From an uncultured Clostridia bacterium (lineage in GTDB: Bacteria; Bacillota; Clostridia; Oscillospirales; Feifaniaceae), in NCBI GenBank assembly GCA_904420075.1, contig CAJFTX010000005.1, positions 1-54,007 of the forward strand: a stretch of DNA of 54,007 nt. The letters are read 5' to 3'. The translations under genes were made by a program, and so were the position numbers. How positions within the stretch are numbered: position 1 is the first letter of the stretch; the number at the start of each line of letters is the position of its first letter. The notes beneath the pieces were generated by a model, which was not told the origin of the DNA, ran no database searches, and saw nothing but the letters and a program-made list of their open reading frames with translations. This document shows, in pieces, positions 17,658-27,179 of the stretch.

Positions 17658-19794
17658 CCGGATTGAAATTACGAGCTACGGCGGGATACGCGGGCGGACG
17701 CTCGAGCTCACGCCGGGGACGAACGTCATCTCCGCGCCGAACGAGTGGGGCAAGACGACCACCGTCTCCTTTGTGAAGTTCGCCTTCTACGGGCTGCCGA
17801 AGAGCCGCAAGAAGCTGGAGCTTGCGGACTACGAGCGGCGGCGGATGGCCCCCTGGGACGGTGCGCCGATGGAGGGCGCGGTGGAGTTCTCAAAGGACGG
17901 GGTGTCCTACCGGCTCTACCGCCAGCTGACCGAGCGGCGGGAGGTGGTGCGGCTGACCGAGACGGCGACCGGGCGGGAGCTCGACCTCGCGGGCGCGGCG
18001 CCGGGGGAGGCGGTGTTCGGCCTGGACGCCGGGAGCTTCGAGCGGACCATCTGCACCGCCCAGCAGGGGGTGGAGATGAGCGAGCACGGGGCGCTCGAGA
18101 CGCGGCTGCGCAATCTCGTGACCTCCGGGGAGGAGGACGTGTCCTATGAGCGGGCGGTCGCGGCGCTCGAGACGGCGCAGAAACGCTACCGCCACAAGAA
18201 GGGCAGCGCCGGGGGGCTCTCGCGGCTGGAGGCGGAGCTTACCCGCTGCGCGCAGGAGTATGAGCGCAGCGTCGCGGGGTACGACCGGTATCTCGCGGCC
18301 AAGGAGGACGGGCGCGCGGCGGAGGCGGAGCTCGCCCGCTGCGAGGCGGAGACCGGCGCGCTGATGGCGCAGGCGGGGCGGAGCGAGGCGCGCGCGGCTG
18401 CGGAGGCGCTGCGCCGGATTGAGGCGCTCTCGGCGGAGCGGGAGGCGCTGCGCACCCGGCTCCGCGCGCTCGACCCGCCCGACCGGGAGACGCTCGACGA
18501 CCTGCAGCTGCGGCTGGAATCACAGAGACACGAGACCGAAAAGCTCGGGGCGCTGCGCGCGCGGGCGGAGACGGCCGAAGCGGAACGTGAGAGGGCTGCG
18601 GCCCGGCTGCGGGAGCTGCCGAAGGCCCCGGAGGGGGCGGAGGAGGCGCTCCGCCTCTGTGCGCGGCGGGACGGCTTTTTGCTGCCGCTGGGGACCATAC
18701 TGTGTGCTGTGGGTCTGCTCGCGGGCGGGCTGATGGCCGCGCTGCTGGGGCTCCCGTACGGCGCGCCGGGGCTTGCCGCCGCGCTCGCTGGCGGGGTGCT
18801 GTGCGCCGTGGGCCTGCGCGGCCGCCGCCGGAGAGAGGCGGCGCTCGCGCGCTGCGGCGCGCGGAATGAGACGGAGCTGCGGGAGACGCTCGCGCGCCTT
18901 GAGACCGAGCGGACCCGACTCGCGGCGGAGCTCGCGCGGACGGAGGCGGCCGGCGCCGAGCTTGCGGCGGAACTGCGGGAGCGGGAGGCGGCGCTTGCGG
19001 CCGCCCGGCGCGACCTTGCGGCCCGGTGCGGCGCGGAGGACGTCGCGGGCGCGCTCTCGGCGGAGCGGGAGCTTGTGCGCGAGGGGGAGCGGCTCTCGGC
19101 CGAGCTCGCCCTCTGCGAGGCGCGGCTTGCGGACGCGGGTGCGGAGCGGATTCCGGAGCTCAGGGCGCTCGCCGCCTCGCTTGAGGGGGAGGAGCCGCTC
19201 TCGGCCGAGGAGCTGCAGAGGCGGCTCGCGCAGGTGAAGGAGCGCGCCGCCGCCTGCCGCGCCCGGTATGAGCAGGCGAGAGAGATCGGCGCCCGCTACG
19301 AGGCGGAGACGCCCCTGCCCGGCGCCGTTGAGGCGGAGCGGGAGCGGCTTTCGCGGGCGCTTGACCGGGCCAGAGTGGAGGACGGGGCCCTCACCCTCGC
19401 GGGCGAGCTGCTGCGCGAGGCGCACAGCCGGGTGCAGGCGCGCTTCGCCCCCGAGCTCAACCGCCGTGCGGCCGCCTATTTTGAGGAGATCACCGGCGGG
19501 AAGTACGGCCGGATGCAGATCGACCACCGGTACCGCATCGCGATCTTCGACGCGGGCGACTACCGGGAGCTCGGCTATTTCAGTGCGGGCACGCGGGACG
19601 CGGCCTATCTCGCGCTGCGGCTGGCGGTGACCGAGCTGCTCTTCCCGGGCGAGCTGCCGCCCGCCTTCTTCGACGACAGCTTCACGCGGCTCGACGGGGA
19701 GCGGCTCCGGCGGCTGCTCGGACTCTACGGCAGAAGCGGCCGGCAGCTGGTGGTGTTCACCTGCGACGGGCGGGAGAAGGAGCTGCTCGGCTGA
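17644..19794 (+). CDS. yhaN: SbcC/Rad50-like ATPase, YhaN type
   Basis: A 716-residue SMC-like ATPase. The N-terminal half-site has Walker A APNEWGKTT (K37), which differs from the common GxxGxGK form as is usual for YhaN. A long Glu/Arg/Ala-rich coiled coil fills about 180-345 and 395-620. Between them lie two hydrophobic helices (about 346-390, around LPLGTILCAVGLLAGGL), a YhaN feature suggesting membrane contact. The C-terminal half has the signature SAGTRDAAYLALRLA and Walker B PPAFFDDSF. The start ATG 17644 follows GGTGGAGG; the frame is open further upstream but that part is the end of yhaO. Partner: the YhaO-like nuclease. Confidence 0.9.
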   Translation: MVVIDRIEITSYGGIRGRTLELTPGTNVISAPNEWGKTTTVSFVKFAFYGLPKSRKKLELADYERRRMAPWDGAPMEGAVEFSKDGVSYRLYRQLTERREVVRLTETATGRELDLAGAAPGEAVFGLDAGSFERTICTAQQGVEMSEHGALETRLRNLVTSGEEDVSYERAVAALETAQKRYRHKKGSAGGLSRLEAELTRCAQEYERSVAGYDRYLAAKEDGRAAEAELARCEAETGALMAQAGRSEARAAAEALRRIEALSAEREALRTRLRALDPPDRETLDDLQLRLESQRHETEKLGALRARAETAEAERERAAARLRELPKAPEGAEEALRLCARRDGFLLPLGTILCAVGLLAGGLMAALLGLPYGAPGLAAALAGGVLCAVGLRGRRRREAALARCGARNETELRETLARLETERTRLAAELARTEAAGAELAAELREREAALAAARRDLAARCGAEDVAGALSAERELVREGERLSAELALCEARLADAGAERIPELRALAASLEGEEPLSAEELQRRLAQVKERAAACRARYEQAREIGARYEAETPLPGAVEAERERLSRALDRARVEDGALTLAGELLREAHSRVQARFAPELNRRAAAYFEEITGGKYGRMQIDHRYRIAIFDAGDYRELGYFSAGTRDAAYLALRLAVTELLFPGELPPAFFDDSFTRLDGERLRRLLGLYGRSGRQLVVFTCDGREKELLG

Positions 19795-19915
19795 GGACGG
19801 GGCTCCGCGGACCTTTTCTCAGAGGCACATCTTTTGCGCGGGCCCGAAAAAACGGGATGCCCCGCGGGGACGGCCGGCTGAAGGCGGAGAGAAAATCGGA
19901 TGTCAGGAGGCAATT

Positions 19916-20560
19916 ATGTTTGCAACAGAAATCAAGGGCGTGCCGCTGCAATTTGAGACCGACAGGACCCTATTCTCCCCCGACGCGGTGGACGCGGGGA
20001 CGCTCGCCATGCTCTCAGAGGTGGAGTTCTCGCCGGAGGACAAACTGCTGGATCTGGGCTGCGGATACGGCGTTGTAGGGATTCTCGCGGGCAGGCTGAT
20101 CGGCCCGGAGCGGGTCGTGCTGTGCGATATCTCGGAGCGGGCGGCGGAGTGCGCGAGGCGCAACGCGGAGAGAAACGGGGTGCCGGAGCTCGACATCAGG
20201 GTGAGCGACGGGCTGAGCCGGATTCCGGAGCGGGGGTTCACGCTGATCCTCTCCAATCCGCCGTACCACACCGACTTTTCGGTGGCGAAGCGCTTTATTG
20301 AGGGCGGATTTCAAAGACTGGCCCTGGGCGGGCGGATGGTTATGGTGACCAAGCGCCTCGACTGGTACAAAAATAAGCTGACCGCGATTTTTGGCGGAGT
20401 CCGGGTATCCCGGGTGGACGGGTATTATGTGCTGACGGCGGAGAAACGGACGCAGACCGTCCGGCCGAAGAGGAAGAAAAAGGGCGATGCGCTCTCCAGA
20501 AAGCTGCGCAGAAAGCGGGAGCGCAGCCGCGGGACGGACGGCGGAGCGCGCCGGGAGTAG
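19916..20560 (+). CDS. Class I SAM-dependent methyltransferase (RsmC-like MTS domain)
   Basis: A 214-residue methyltransferase. SAM-binding motif I is LLDLGCGYGVVGI (about 44-56) and the catalytic N-P-P-Y appears as LSNPPYHT (about 115-122), the form used to methylate exocyclic amino groups of guanine or adenine. It resembles the C-terminal half of RsmC/RlmG rRNA m2G methyltransferases. The last 35 residues are a very basic tail (RPKRKKKGDALSRKLRRKRE), probably for RNA contact. AGGAGG lies 6 bases before ATG 19916. The region 19795-19915 holds no gene. A terminator follows. Confidence 0.85.
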   Translation: MFATEIKGVPLQFETDRTLFSPDAVDAGTLAMLSEVEFSPEDKLLDLGCGYGVVGILAGRLIGPERVVLCDISERAAECARRNAERNGVPELDIRVSDGLSRIPERGFTLILSNPPYHTDFSVAKRFIEGGFQRLALGGRMVMVTKRLDWYKNKLTAIFGGVRVSRVDGYYVLTAEKRTQTVRPKRKKKGDALSRKLRRKRERSRGTDGGARRE

Positions 20561-20589
20561 CCGGTGCGGGCGCGCTCCCCGGGCGGCGG

Positions 20590-20620
20590 GCGGGAGAAAC
20601 TTTTCCTCTCCCGCTTTTTT
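20590..20620 (+). terminator. Rho-independent terminator
   Basis: GCGGGAG/CTCCCGC stem with an 11-base loop followed by six T, ending the methyltransferase gene. Confidence 0.85.
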
Positions 20621-20643
20621 CGATAGAAACGGGGGGACGGCTG

Positions 20644-20652
20644 TGCTATAAT
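20644..20652 (+). promoter_or_regulatory. Extended -10 overlapping the start region of the P-loop ATPase gene
   Basis: TGCTATAAT is an extended -10. Its transcription start would fall at or within a base or two of ATG 20659, leaving no room for a ribosome site; see the leaderless transcript finding. Confidence 0.5.
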
Positions 20653-20658
20653 GGGCGT

Positions 20659-21396
20659 ATGGCAAGTTTTTTGGAGCGCGCGGGTTTTCCGAAACCGGCG
20701 CCAAAGGAGGGACGGACGACGGAACGTTTGGCGGTGGTCGCGGGCCACTATGGCAGCGGCAAGACCAATTTTGCGGTGAATCTCGCGCTGCATCTGGCGG
20801 CGGGGGACGGCTGGGCGGAGCGGTTCGGCCTTGTGCGGGAGCCTCTGTCTGTGACCCTTGTGGACCTCGACATTGTGAACCCCTATTTCCGCGCGGCGGA
20901 CGCGGGGGAGCTCGTGCGGGCCGCCGGGGTGCGGCTGGTCGCGCCGCGGTACGCGGGGAGCAATCTCGACATCCCGGCGCTGCCGCCGGAGGTGGGGCAG
21001 GTGTTTTCTGCGGATTGCCGCGCGGTGTTCGACGTCGGCGGGGACGACGCGGGCGCGATCGCGCTCGGACGGTATGCGGCCGACTTTGAGCGGGCGGGCT
21101 ATCAGTTCCTCTTCTGCGTCAACTTCCGGCGGATCGAGACCCGGACCCCGCGGGAGGCGTATGAGCTGCTGCGGGAGATCGAGGCGGCCTCCCGCCTGCG
21201 GGCGACGGCGATTGTCAACAATACAAACCTCGGGGAGGAGACGACGGCCGCGCTCGTGCGGGAGTCGCTCCCGCCGATGGAGGAGCTCGCGGCGCTCTCG
21301 GGGCTGCCGGTGGCGGGGGTGACCGCGCTGCCCGGGGTGGCGGCGGAGCTGCCGGGGGCGCTGCCGGTGGAGCGGCATATCGGCGTGCCGTTTTAG
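20659..21396 (+). CDS. P-loop ATPase next to 2-oxoacid oxidoreductase genes
   Basis: A 245-residue ParA/MinD-like nucleotide-binding protein. Walker A is AGHYGSGKTNFAV (about 28-40); VTLVDLDIVNPYFRAAD at about 65-80 is the switch/A' region; later VFDVGGDDAG and CVNFRRIETRTP. No partner-binding domain or membrane segment is visible. The gene lies 58 bases before a ferredoxin and the 2-oxoacid:ferredoxin oxidoreductase genes and is probably transcribed with them. Its role there is unknown; assembly or cluster loading is a guess. The only good start, ATG 20659, follows directly on an extended -10 and lacks a Shine-Dalgarno sequence. Confidence 0.75.
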   Translation: MASFLERAGFPKPAPKEGRTTERLAVVAGHYGSGKTNFAVNLALHLAAGDGWAERFGLVREPLSVTLVDLDIVNPYFRAADAGELVRAAGVRLVAPRYAGSNLDIPALPPEVGQVFSADCRAVFDVGGDDAGAIALGRYAADFERAGYQFLFCVNFRRIETRTPREAYELLREIEAASRLRATAIVNNTNLGEETTAALVRESLPPMEELAALSGLPVAGVTALPGVAAELPGALPVERHIGVPF

Positions 21397-21454
21397 TGTG
21401 CGATGAGAGGCGATACCCGCCCCGCAAGGGGCGGCGGAAGGAGGAGACGAAAAA

Positions 21455-21661
21455 GTGGCGTCGATCAAGGTAAACGAGGAGAAGTGCAAGGGGTGCGGCC
21501 TCTGCGTGGAGGTCTGTCCGAAGAAGATTCTCGCGCTCGAGACCGGGCGGCTCAACCGGAAGGGATACAGTCCCATGCGCTGTGTGGAGCCGGAGAAGTG
21601 CATCGGCTGCGCGATGTGCGCGACCGTCTGTCCGGACGTCGCGATTGTGGTCGAGCGGTAG
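21455..21661 (+). CDS. 2[4Fe-4S] ferredoxin subunit of 2-oxoacid oxidoreductase
   Basis: A 68-residue ferredoxin with two CxxCxxCxxxCP clusters (CKGCGLCVEVCP and CIGCAMCATVCP), the delta subunit type of archaeal/clostridial oxoacid oxidoreductases. It carries electrons from the thiamine enzyme to a carrier ferredoxin. The start is GTG, with GGAAGGAGGAG about 9 bases upstream. It is the first gene of the four-subunit cluster that follows. Confidence 0.93.
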   Translation: MASIKVNEEKCKGCGLCVEVCPKKILALETGRLNRKGYSPMRCVEPEKCIGCAMCATVCPDVAIVVER

Positions 21662-21715
21662 AAGCGCCGTTTTGAGGCGGCGCTGCCGCCGTGTACGATA
21701 AAGGAGTGTGTTCTG

Positions 21716-22779
21716 ATGTCTGAGAAGTTACTGATGAAGGGCAACGAGGCGGTCGCCGAGGCGGCGATCCGGGCGGGGTGCCGCCATTTCTTCGGCTATC
21801 CGATCACGCCGCAGACCGAGCTGTCGGCCTATATGGCCAAGAGGATGCCGAAGATTGGCGGCACCTTTTTGCAGGCGGAGAGCGAGGTCGCCGCGATCAA
21901 CATGGTGCTCGGCGCGGGCGCGGCCGGGGCGCGGGTGATGACAAGCTCCAGCTCGCCGGGCATCTCGCTCAAGAGCGAGGGGCTCTCCTACATCGTCGGC
22001 AGCGAGGTGCCCTGCGTGGTGATGAACGTGCAGCGCGGGGGGCCGGGGCTCGGGGGCATCCAGCCCGCCCAGTCGGACTACTTCCAGGCGACCCGGGGGC
22101 CGGGGCACGGGGATATGCACCTGATCGTGCTCGCGCCCGCCTCGGTGCAGGAGATGGTGGACCTCTGCTACGACGCGTTTGATCTGGCGGATCTCTACCG
22201 CAACCCGGTGATGATTCTGGCCGACGGGATGCTCGGGCAGATGATGGAGCCGGTGGAGTTTGAGAATCAGCCGCACCGGGAGCTGCCGGAGAAGAGCTGG
22301 GCGACAAACGGGCACCAGAACCGCCGGCCGCACAACGTCATAAACTCCCTCTATCTGAAGGCGCCCGAGCTCGAAGCGCACGTGCGGGACATCTTCAAAA
22401 AGTACGAGACGATCCGCGAGAAGGAGAGCCGCTGCGAGGCGTATCTCGCGGACGACGCGGAGATCCTGCTCGTGGCGTACGGCGCGGCGGCGAGACTCTG
22501 CAAGAACGCGGTGAAGATGGCGCGGGAGCGCGGGGTGCGCGCGGGGCTGCTGCGGCCGATCACCCTCTGGCCGTTCCCGGAGCGGCAGCTCTTCTCCCAC
22601 ACGGAGCACACGAAGGCGTTTCTCACCGTGGAGATGAGCATGGGCCAGATGGTGGAGGACGTGAAGCTCGCCTCGCAGTTCCGGGTGCCGACCTACTTCT
22701 ACGGGCGGACCGGCGGCGTGATCCCGACGCCGGAGGAGATTTTGGAGCAGATTTTGAAGATCGCGGGAGGTGCGAGATA

Positions 22780-22780
<1 letters not shown>
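21716..22780 (+). CDS. vorB: 2-oxoacid:ferredoxin oxidoreductase, alpha subunit (VorB/KorA type)
   Basis: A 354-residue alpha subunit: [15 protein letters not shown] near residue 27, [21 protein letters not shown] near 60, and VNVQRGGPG around 104. The layout is that of the branched-chain 2-oxoacid (Vor) or 2-oxoglutarate (Kor) enzymes, which oxidatively decarboxylate 2-oxoacids to acyl-CoA with ferredoxin as acceptor. Substrate choice cannot be fixed by eye; Vor is favoured by the order ferredoxin-alpha-beta-gamma. The stop overlaps the next start by one base. Confidence 0.92.
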
Positions 22781-23524
<744 letters not shown>

Positions 23525-23532
<8 letters not shown>

Positions 23533-24067
23533 GACGCAGAGCTTCATTCTCTCGGGGTTCGGCGGACAGGGACTGCTCTTCGCGGGCAAGGTGATCGCCT
23601 ACGCCGGGCTGCACGACGGGCGGGAGGTCAGCTGGCTGCCGTCCTACGGGCCGGAGATGCGCGGCGGCACCGCCAACTGCACGGTGGTGCTCTCGGATGA
23701 GCCGATCGGCTCGCCGATGGTGGGACGGCCCGATCTGCTCATGGCGCTCAACCTGCCCTCGTTCGACCGGTTTGAGCGCCTGGTCGTCCCGGGCGGCGTC
23801 GCGGTGGTGGACAGTTCGCTCGTCGAGCGGAGGAGCGAGCGCACCGACATCGCGGTGTACTATATCCCGGCGACAAAGCTCGCAAATGAGCGGGGGCTGC
23901 ACGGCGGGGCGAACATGATCGCCCTCGGCAAGCTGCTGCGGGAGACCGGCTTTGTCTCGATGGAGACGCTGCTCGAGGGGCTCAAAAAGAGCATGCCCGC
24001 CCGTAAGGAGCACCTCTACCCCTACAATGTGCAGGCGATTGAGCTCGGCTACCATTACGGCGAGTAA
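23525..24067 (+). CDS. 2-oxoacid:ferredoxin oxidoreductase, gamma subunit
   Basis: A 180-residue gamma subunit with [15 protein letters not shown] at the start and [22 protein letters not shown] in the middle, both typical of the CoA-binding subunit. The ATG at 23525 is preferred over 23516 because GGGAGGTGAGG stands just upstream and the protein then starts [11 protein letters not shown] as in the family. Last gene of the operon, followed by a terminator. Confidence 0.94.
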
Positions 24068-24085
24068 CCGCTTTATAGAGAGGCA

Positions 24086-24121
24086 AGAGAGCCGGTCACT
24101 TTTAAAAGTGACCGGCTCTCT
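24086..24121 (+). terminator. Terminator hairpin
   Basis: A near-perfect 18-bp inverted repeat (AGAGAGCCGGTCACTTTT and its complement) followed by a T-rich stretch. It lies between convergent genes and probably works in both directions. Confidence 0.75.
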
Positions 24122-24209
24122 GTGCTTTGCTGTTTTTGAGGGGCCTGCGCGCCGGCCCTCAGAAAGAGAAGCCGCCGACGCGTGGCGCTCCGTGAGAACA
24201 GTTCGCCCC

Positions 24210-24734
24210 TCAGGAGCTGTGGTGGTAGACCGGACCCGCCCCAAGTTCCGCGACGCCCCGGCGGATGTCGGGGATCAGCGCCTTCGGCACCGACTGGGCG
24301 GAGTAGCCGAAGGGGACCACCCGGCGCTGTGAGTCGAGCTCGACGGCAACGACATTGTTCTCGACTGCGTCGGGATTGACGAGAAAGAAAGCGAGATAGG
24401 AGTTGCCCGCCGAGTAGGTCGCGAGATACCGGGTCGTTTTGACCTCGACTTCGGTTGACCGCAGCAGTTCCCGGTCCCGCTGAAGAGAGGCCTCGGCGGC
24501 GCGGACGTAGTCGGGTGTGGTTGACAGCCGGAAGAGAAAGAAGCCGCCGACGCACAGGAGCACGGCGGACAGCGCGATAGCAGCCGTGAGCAGAACCCGG
24601 CGGCGTCTGCCCCTTGCAGCGGACGCAGAGACAGAGGCGGCCTCGCCGCCGGGGTCCGGCGAGGAAAAGCCGCAGGCGGCGCAGGGGAGAGGTCTGTTTT
24701 GGAGAGCGGCCCCGCAGTTTGGACAGAAGTTCAT
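24210..24734 (-). CDS. Zinc-ribbon membrane protein, unknown function
   Basis: A 174-residue protein with an N-terminal zinc ribbon (FCPNCGAAL and CAACGF, four Cys), a Ser/Ala-rich linker ending in RGRRRR, one membrane segment (about 46-68) and an outside domain of about 105 residues. The zinc ribbon would be cytoplasmic. The family is not recognised; the layout is common in clostridial proteins that sense or bind at the surface. The ATG at 24734 has a GGGGAGTGC ribosome site. Confidence 0.72.
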   Translation of the reverse strand: MNFCPNCGAALQNRPLPCAACGFSSPDPGGEAASVSASAARGRRRRVLLTAAIALSAVLLCVGGFFLFRLSTTPDYVRAAEASLQRDRELLRSTEVEVKTTRYLATYSAGNSYLAFFLVNPDAVENNVVAVELDSQRRVVPFGYSAQSVPKALIPDIRRGVAELGAGPVYHHSS

Positions 24735-24900
24735 CGCAGCACTCCCCTTTTTGGCAGGGACACTCTGCTTTAGATTTGTACTGGAGTTAAAAATGATGTG
24801 AAGTGGAAGAAACAGATCAGGAGCTCCGATGAGAAATGTCTGGAAAAAGATATAAATTATCTATTATACACAATCTTCAAAAAAAATCAAGATATTTTAC

Positions 24901-24929
24901 TTGATAAATTTTGGAGAGGGGTGTATACT
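24901..24929 (+). promoter_or_regulatory. Promoter of the CarD gene
   Basis: TTGATA (24901-24906), 17 bases, TATACT (24924-24929), about 48 bases before the start codon. Confidence 0.75.
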
Positions 24930-24977
24930 ATTCTTGTAGGATTTGAACGTATGGCCATTTTGAGATCGGAGGTAGAG

Positions 24978-25451
24978 ATGTTTCATGTCGGTGACAAGGT
25001 CGTCTACCCGATGCACGGGGCAGGGGTGATCGACGGCATTGAGGAGAAGGAGATCTTCGGGAAGCGCCAGACCTACTACCTGATGCATCTCCCGGTCGGG
25101 GAGCTCAGCGTGATGATCCCGACCGAGACGACGGGAGTCGCGCTGCGGGAGATATCGAGTGCGGACGAGGCCGAGCGGGTGCTCGAGGAGCTGCCGCAGG
25201 TGGAGCTCTGCGAGGACGGCAACTGGAACAAGCGGTATCGCGACAATATGTCGAGGCTCAAAAACGGCGCGCTCGAGGATGTGGCGGCGGTGGTAAAGAG
25301 CCTGCTCGAGCGGGACCGCGAGCGCAGCCTCTCGACAAGCGAGCGGAAGATGCTCGTCTCCGCCAGACAGATTCTGGTCAGCGAGATTGTGCTGGCGACG
25401 GGGGAGAGCCGCGAACAGGTCGAGACAAAGATCGAGGAGTCGATCGCCTGA
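24978..25451 (+). CDS. CarD-family RNA polymerase-binding regulator
   Basis: A 157-residue CarD/CdnL-type protein. The N-terminal RNA polymerase-interaction domain is clear (FHVGDKVVYPMHGAGVIDGI, YYLMHLP, MIPTE); the rest is a helical DNA-binding domain with SERKMLVSARQILVSEI. The family binds RNA polymerase beta and stabilises open complexes, notably at rRNA promoters. Start ATG 24978 follows GGAGGTAGAG; the open frame reaching to 24798 includes the promoter and is not coding. A strong terminator follows. Confidence 0.93.
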   Translation: MFHVGDKVVYPMHGAGVIDGIEEKEIFGKRQTYYLMHLPVGELSVMIPTETTGVALREISSADEAERVLEELPQVELCEDGNWNKRYRDNMSRLKNGALEDVAAVVKSLLERDRERSLSTSERKMLVSARQILVSEIVLATGESREQVETKIEESIA

Positions 25452-25460
25452 GCCTGTGGG

Positions 25461-25493
25461 CGCCCGGGGGAAGTTCCCCCGGGCGCTTTTTTG
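25461..25493 (+). terminator. Rho-independent terminator
   Basis: A 12-bp stem (GCGCCCGGGGGA with its complement), three-base loop and six T, closing the CarD gene. Confidence 0.92.
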
Positions 25494-25576
25494 TGCGCGG
25501 CGAAAAAAGTGCGCAACAGGCGAAGAATTTATAGTATAATAGAGCGAAGAGAGAAGGGAAAGGTGGAGGAGCGAAG

Positions 25577-26332
25577 ATGGGGTTTCTGGACCGTTTTTGG
25601 AAAAAGAGAGAGAGAGAATCCCGGCCGCATGTCACGGCGATCATCGCTGCGGCGGGGAGCGGAAGCCGGATGGGCGACAGCTACGGCTGCGGCAAGCAGC
25701 TGATTGAGCTGCGGGGGGAGCCGGTGATCGCGCACACGCTGCGCGCCTTTCAGCGGGCGGAGACGATCGATGAGATCGTCATTGTCGCGAGGGAGGAGGA
25801 GCTTGTGACCATCGCCGATATTGTAAAGGGGATCGAGGCGGACAAGGTGACCGAGATCGTCGTCGGCGGGAGCAGCCGGCAGGAGTCGGTCTCGAAGGGG
25901 CTCTCCCGGGTGAGCCCGAAGTCGCACTTCATCGCGATCCACGACGGAGCGCGGCCGCTCATCCGGCCGGAGCTGATTGACCGGACGGCCAGGGCCGCGC
26001 TGGAGCACGGAGCGGCGGCGGTGGGCGTGCCGGTGAAGGACACGCTCAAGCACGTCTCGGCCGGGGGCTTCATCGCGGGGACGGTGGACCGTGAGACGCT
26101 GGTGCAGATTCAGACGCCGCAGATCTTTGAGCTCAAGCAGTATGCGGCGGGTATCGCGCTGGCGGTGACCGAGGGGGCGGAGTACACCGACGACTGTCAG
26201 CTCTATGAGCGACTCGGAAAACCCATCCGGCTGGTTCCGGGGGACTACGAGAACATCAAGATTACCACTCGGGAGGATCTCGATATCGCGGAGGCGGTGC
26301 TCGAGCGGCGGGTGGAGGAGCTGCTGCGCTGA
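25577..26332 (+). CDS. ispD: 2-C-methyl-D-erythritol 4-phosphate cytidylyltransferase
   Basis: IspD joins CTP and methylerythritol 4-phosphate in the non-mevalonate isoprenoid pathway. 251 residues. The nucleotide-binding loop is [10 protein letters not shown] (about 24-33), with the catalytic Lys in GKQLIEL; between them is a segment (DSYGCG) slightly longer than usual. Further motifs: [20 protein letters not shown] and TDDCQLYE. An N-terminal extension of about 18 residues ([10 protein letters not shown]) is encoded partly by a GA dinucleotide tract. GGTGGAGGA lies before the ATG. TATAAT at 25535-25540 is the probable -10. ispF follows after about 250 bases. Confidence 0.95.
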   Translation: MGFLDRFWKKRERESRPHVTAIIAAAGSGSRMGDSYGCGKQLIELRGEPVIAHTLRAFQRAETIDEIVIVAREEELVTIADIVKGIEADKVTEIVVGGSSRQESVSKGLSRVSPKSHFIAIHDGARPLIRPELIDRTARAALEHGAAAVGVPVKDTLKHVSAGGFIAGTVDRETLVQIQTPQIFELKQYAAGIALAVTEGAEYTDDCQLYERLGKPIRLVPGDYENIKITTREDLDIAEAVLERRVEELLR

Positions 26333-26588
26333 GCGCCGGGAGATACGTCTGCCGGGGGAGAAGCCCGGCGGCGGGACCGTCTGGGGCGGAGTGGAATTGC
26401 TACATACCCGCATGCCTGCGGTGGAGAAAGGCCCCGTTCCGGCCCGGGCGGAGGGATGGGGCCGTCACGCGCCCGCCCACATCCGCTTTGGGATGGAGAG
26501 GCCCGGCGAGTGGGGCGTTCGGAGCCGGAGTGGGCGGGACTGCTTTTGCGCCGCGCGGACGGAGAGAGATCGGAGAGGAGAGATGAGA

Positions 26589-27065
26589 ATGAGAATCGGA
26601 CAGGGGTACGACGTGCACCGGCTGACGCCGGGACGAAAGCTGATTTTGGGCGGGGTGGAGATCCCGCACGAGACGGGGCTTGACGGACACTCGGACGCGG
26701 ACGTGCTGACCCACGCGGTGATGGACGCGCTGCTGGGCGCGGCGGCGCTCGGGGACATCGGACGGCACTTCCCGGACAGCGACGAGCGCTACCGCGGCGC
26801 GGACAGCATCGCTCTGCTGCGCGAGGTGGGGGCGCTGCTCCGCGGGAAGGGCTTCCGCCCCGGCAATATCGACGCGACGGTGATCGCTCAGCGGCCGAAA
26901 CTGGCCCCGTATATCGAGGAGATGCGCCGCCGGATCGCAGGGGCGCTGGGGCTCGGCCTGGACGCTGTGAGCGTCAAAGCGACGACCGAGGAGGGCCTCT
27001 CCTTCACCGGCGAGGAGAAGGGCATCGCGGCGCAGGCGGTCGCGCTGCTGGAGAAGGCGGAGTAG
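26589..27065 (+). CDS. ispF: 2-C-methyl-D-erythritol 2,4-cyclodiphosphate synthase
   Basis: IspF closes the cyclodiphosphate in the non-mevalonate pathway. 158 residues, the usual size. Zinc ligands are in GYDVHRL (D, H) and the later His of [16 protein letters not shown]; then [11 protein letters not shown], and the C-terminal [16 protein letters not shown]. Of two close ATGs, 26589 is preferred because GAGGAG lies 8 bases before it. The 250 bases between ispD and ispF have no gene or clear promoter. Confidence 0.96.
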   Translation: MRIGQGYDVHRLTPGRKLILGGVEIPHETGLDGHSDADVLTHAVMDALLGAAALGDIGRHFPDSDERYRGADSIALLREVGALLRGKGFRPGNIDATVIAQRPKLAPYIEEMRRRIAGALGLGLDAVSVKATTEEGLSFTGEEKGIAAQAVALLEKAE

Positions 27066-27111
27066 AGGCCCGCAAAACCGCGAAAAAGCCCGCTTTTTGG
27101 CGGCGCTCCCC

Positions 27112-27140
27112 TTGACTTTTGGGGGCCGTGGTAGTATGAT
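27112..27140 (+). promoter_or_regulatory. Promoter of guaB
   Basis: TTGACT (27112-27117), 17 bases, TATGAT (27135-27140), 40 bases before the start codon. Confidence 0.85.
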
Positions 27141-27179
27141 AACTAGAAAACAAAAAGCGCGAAAAAAGGAGAAAATGAA

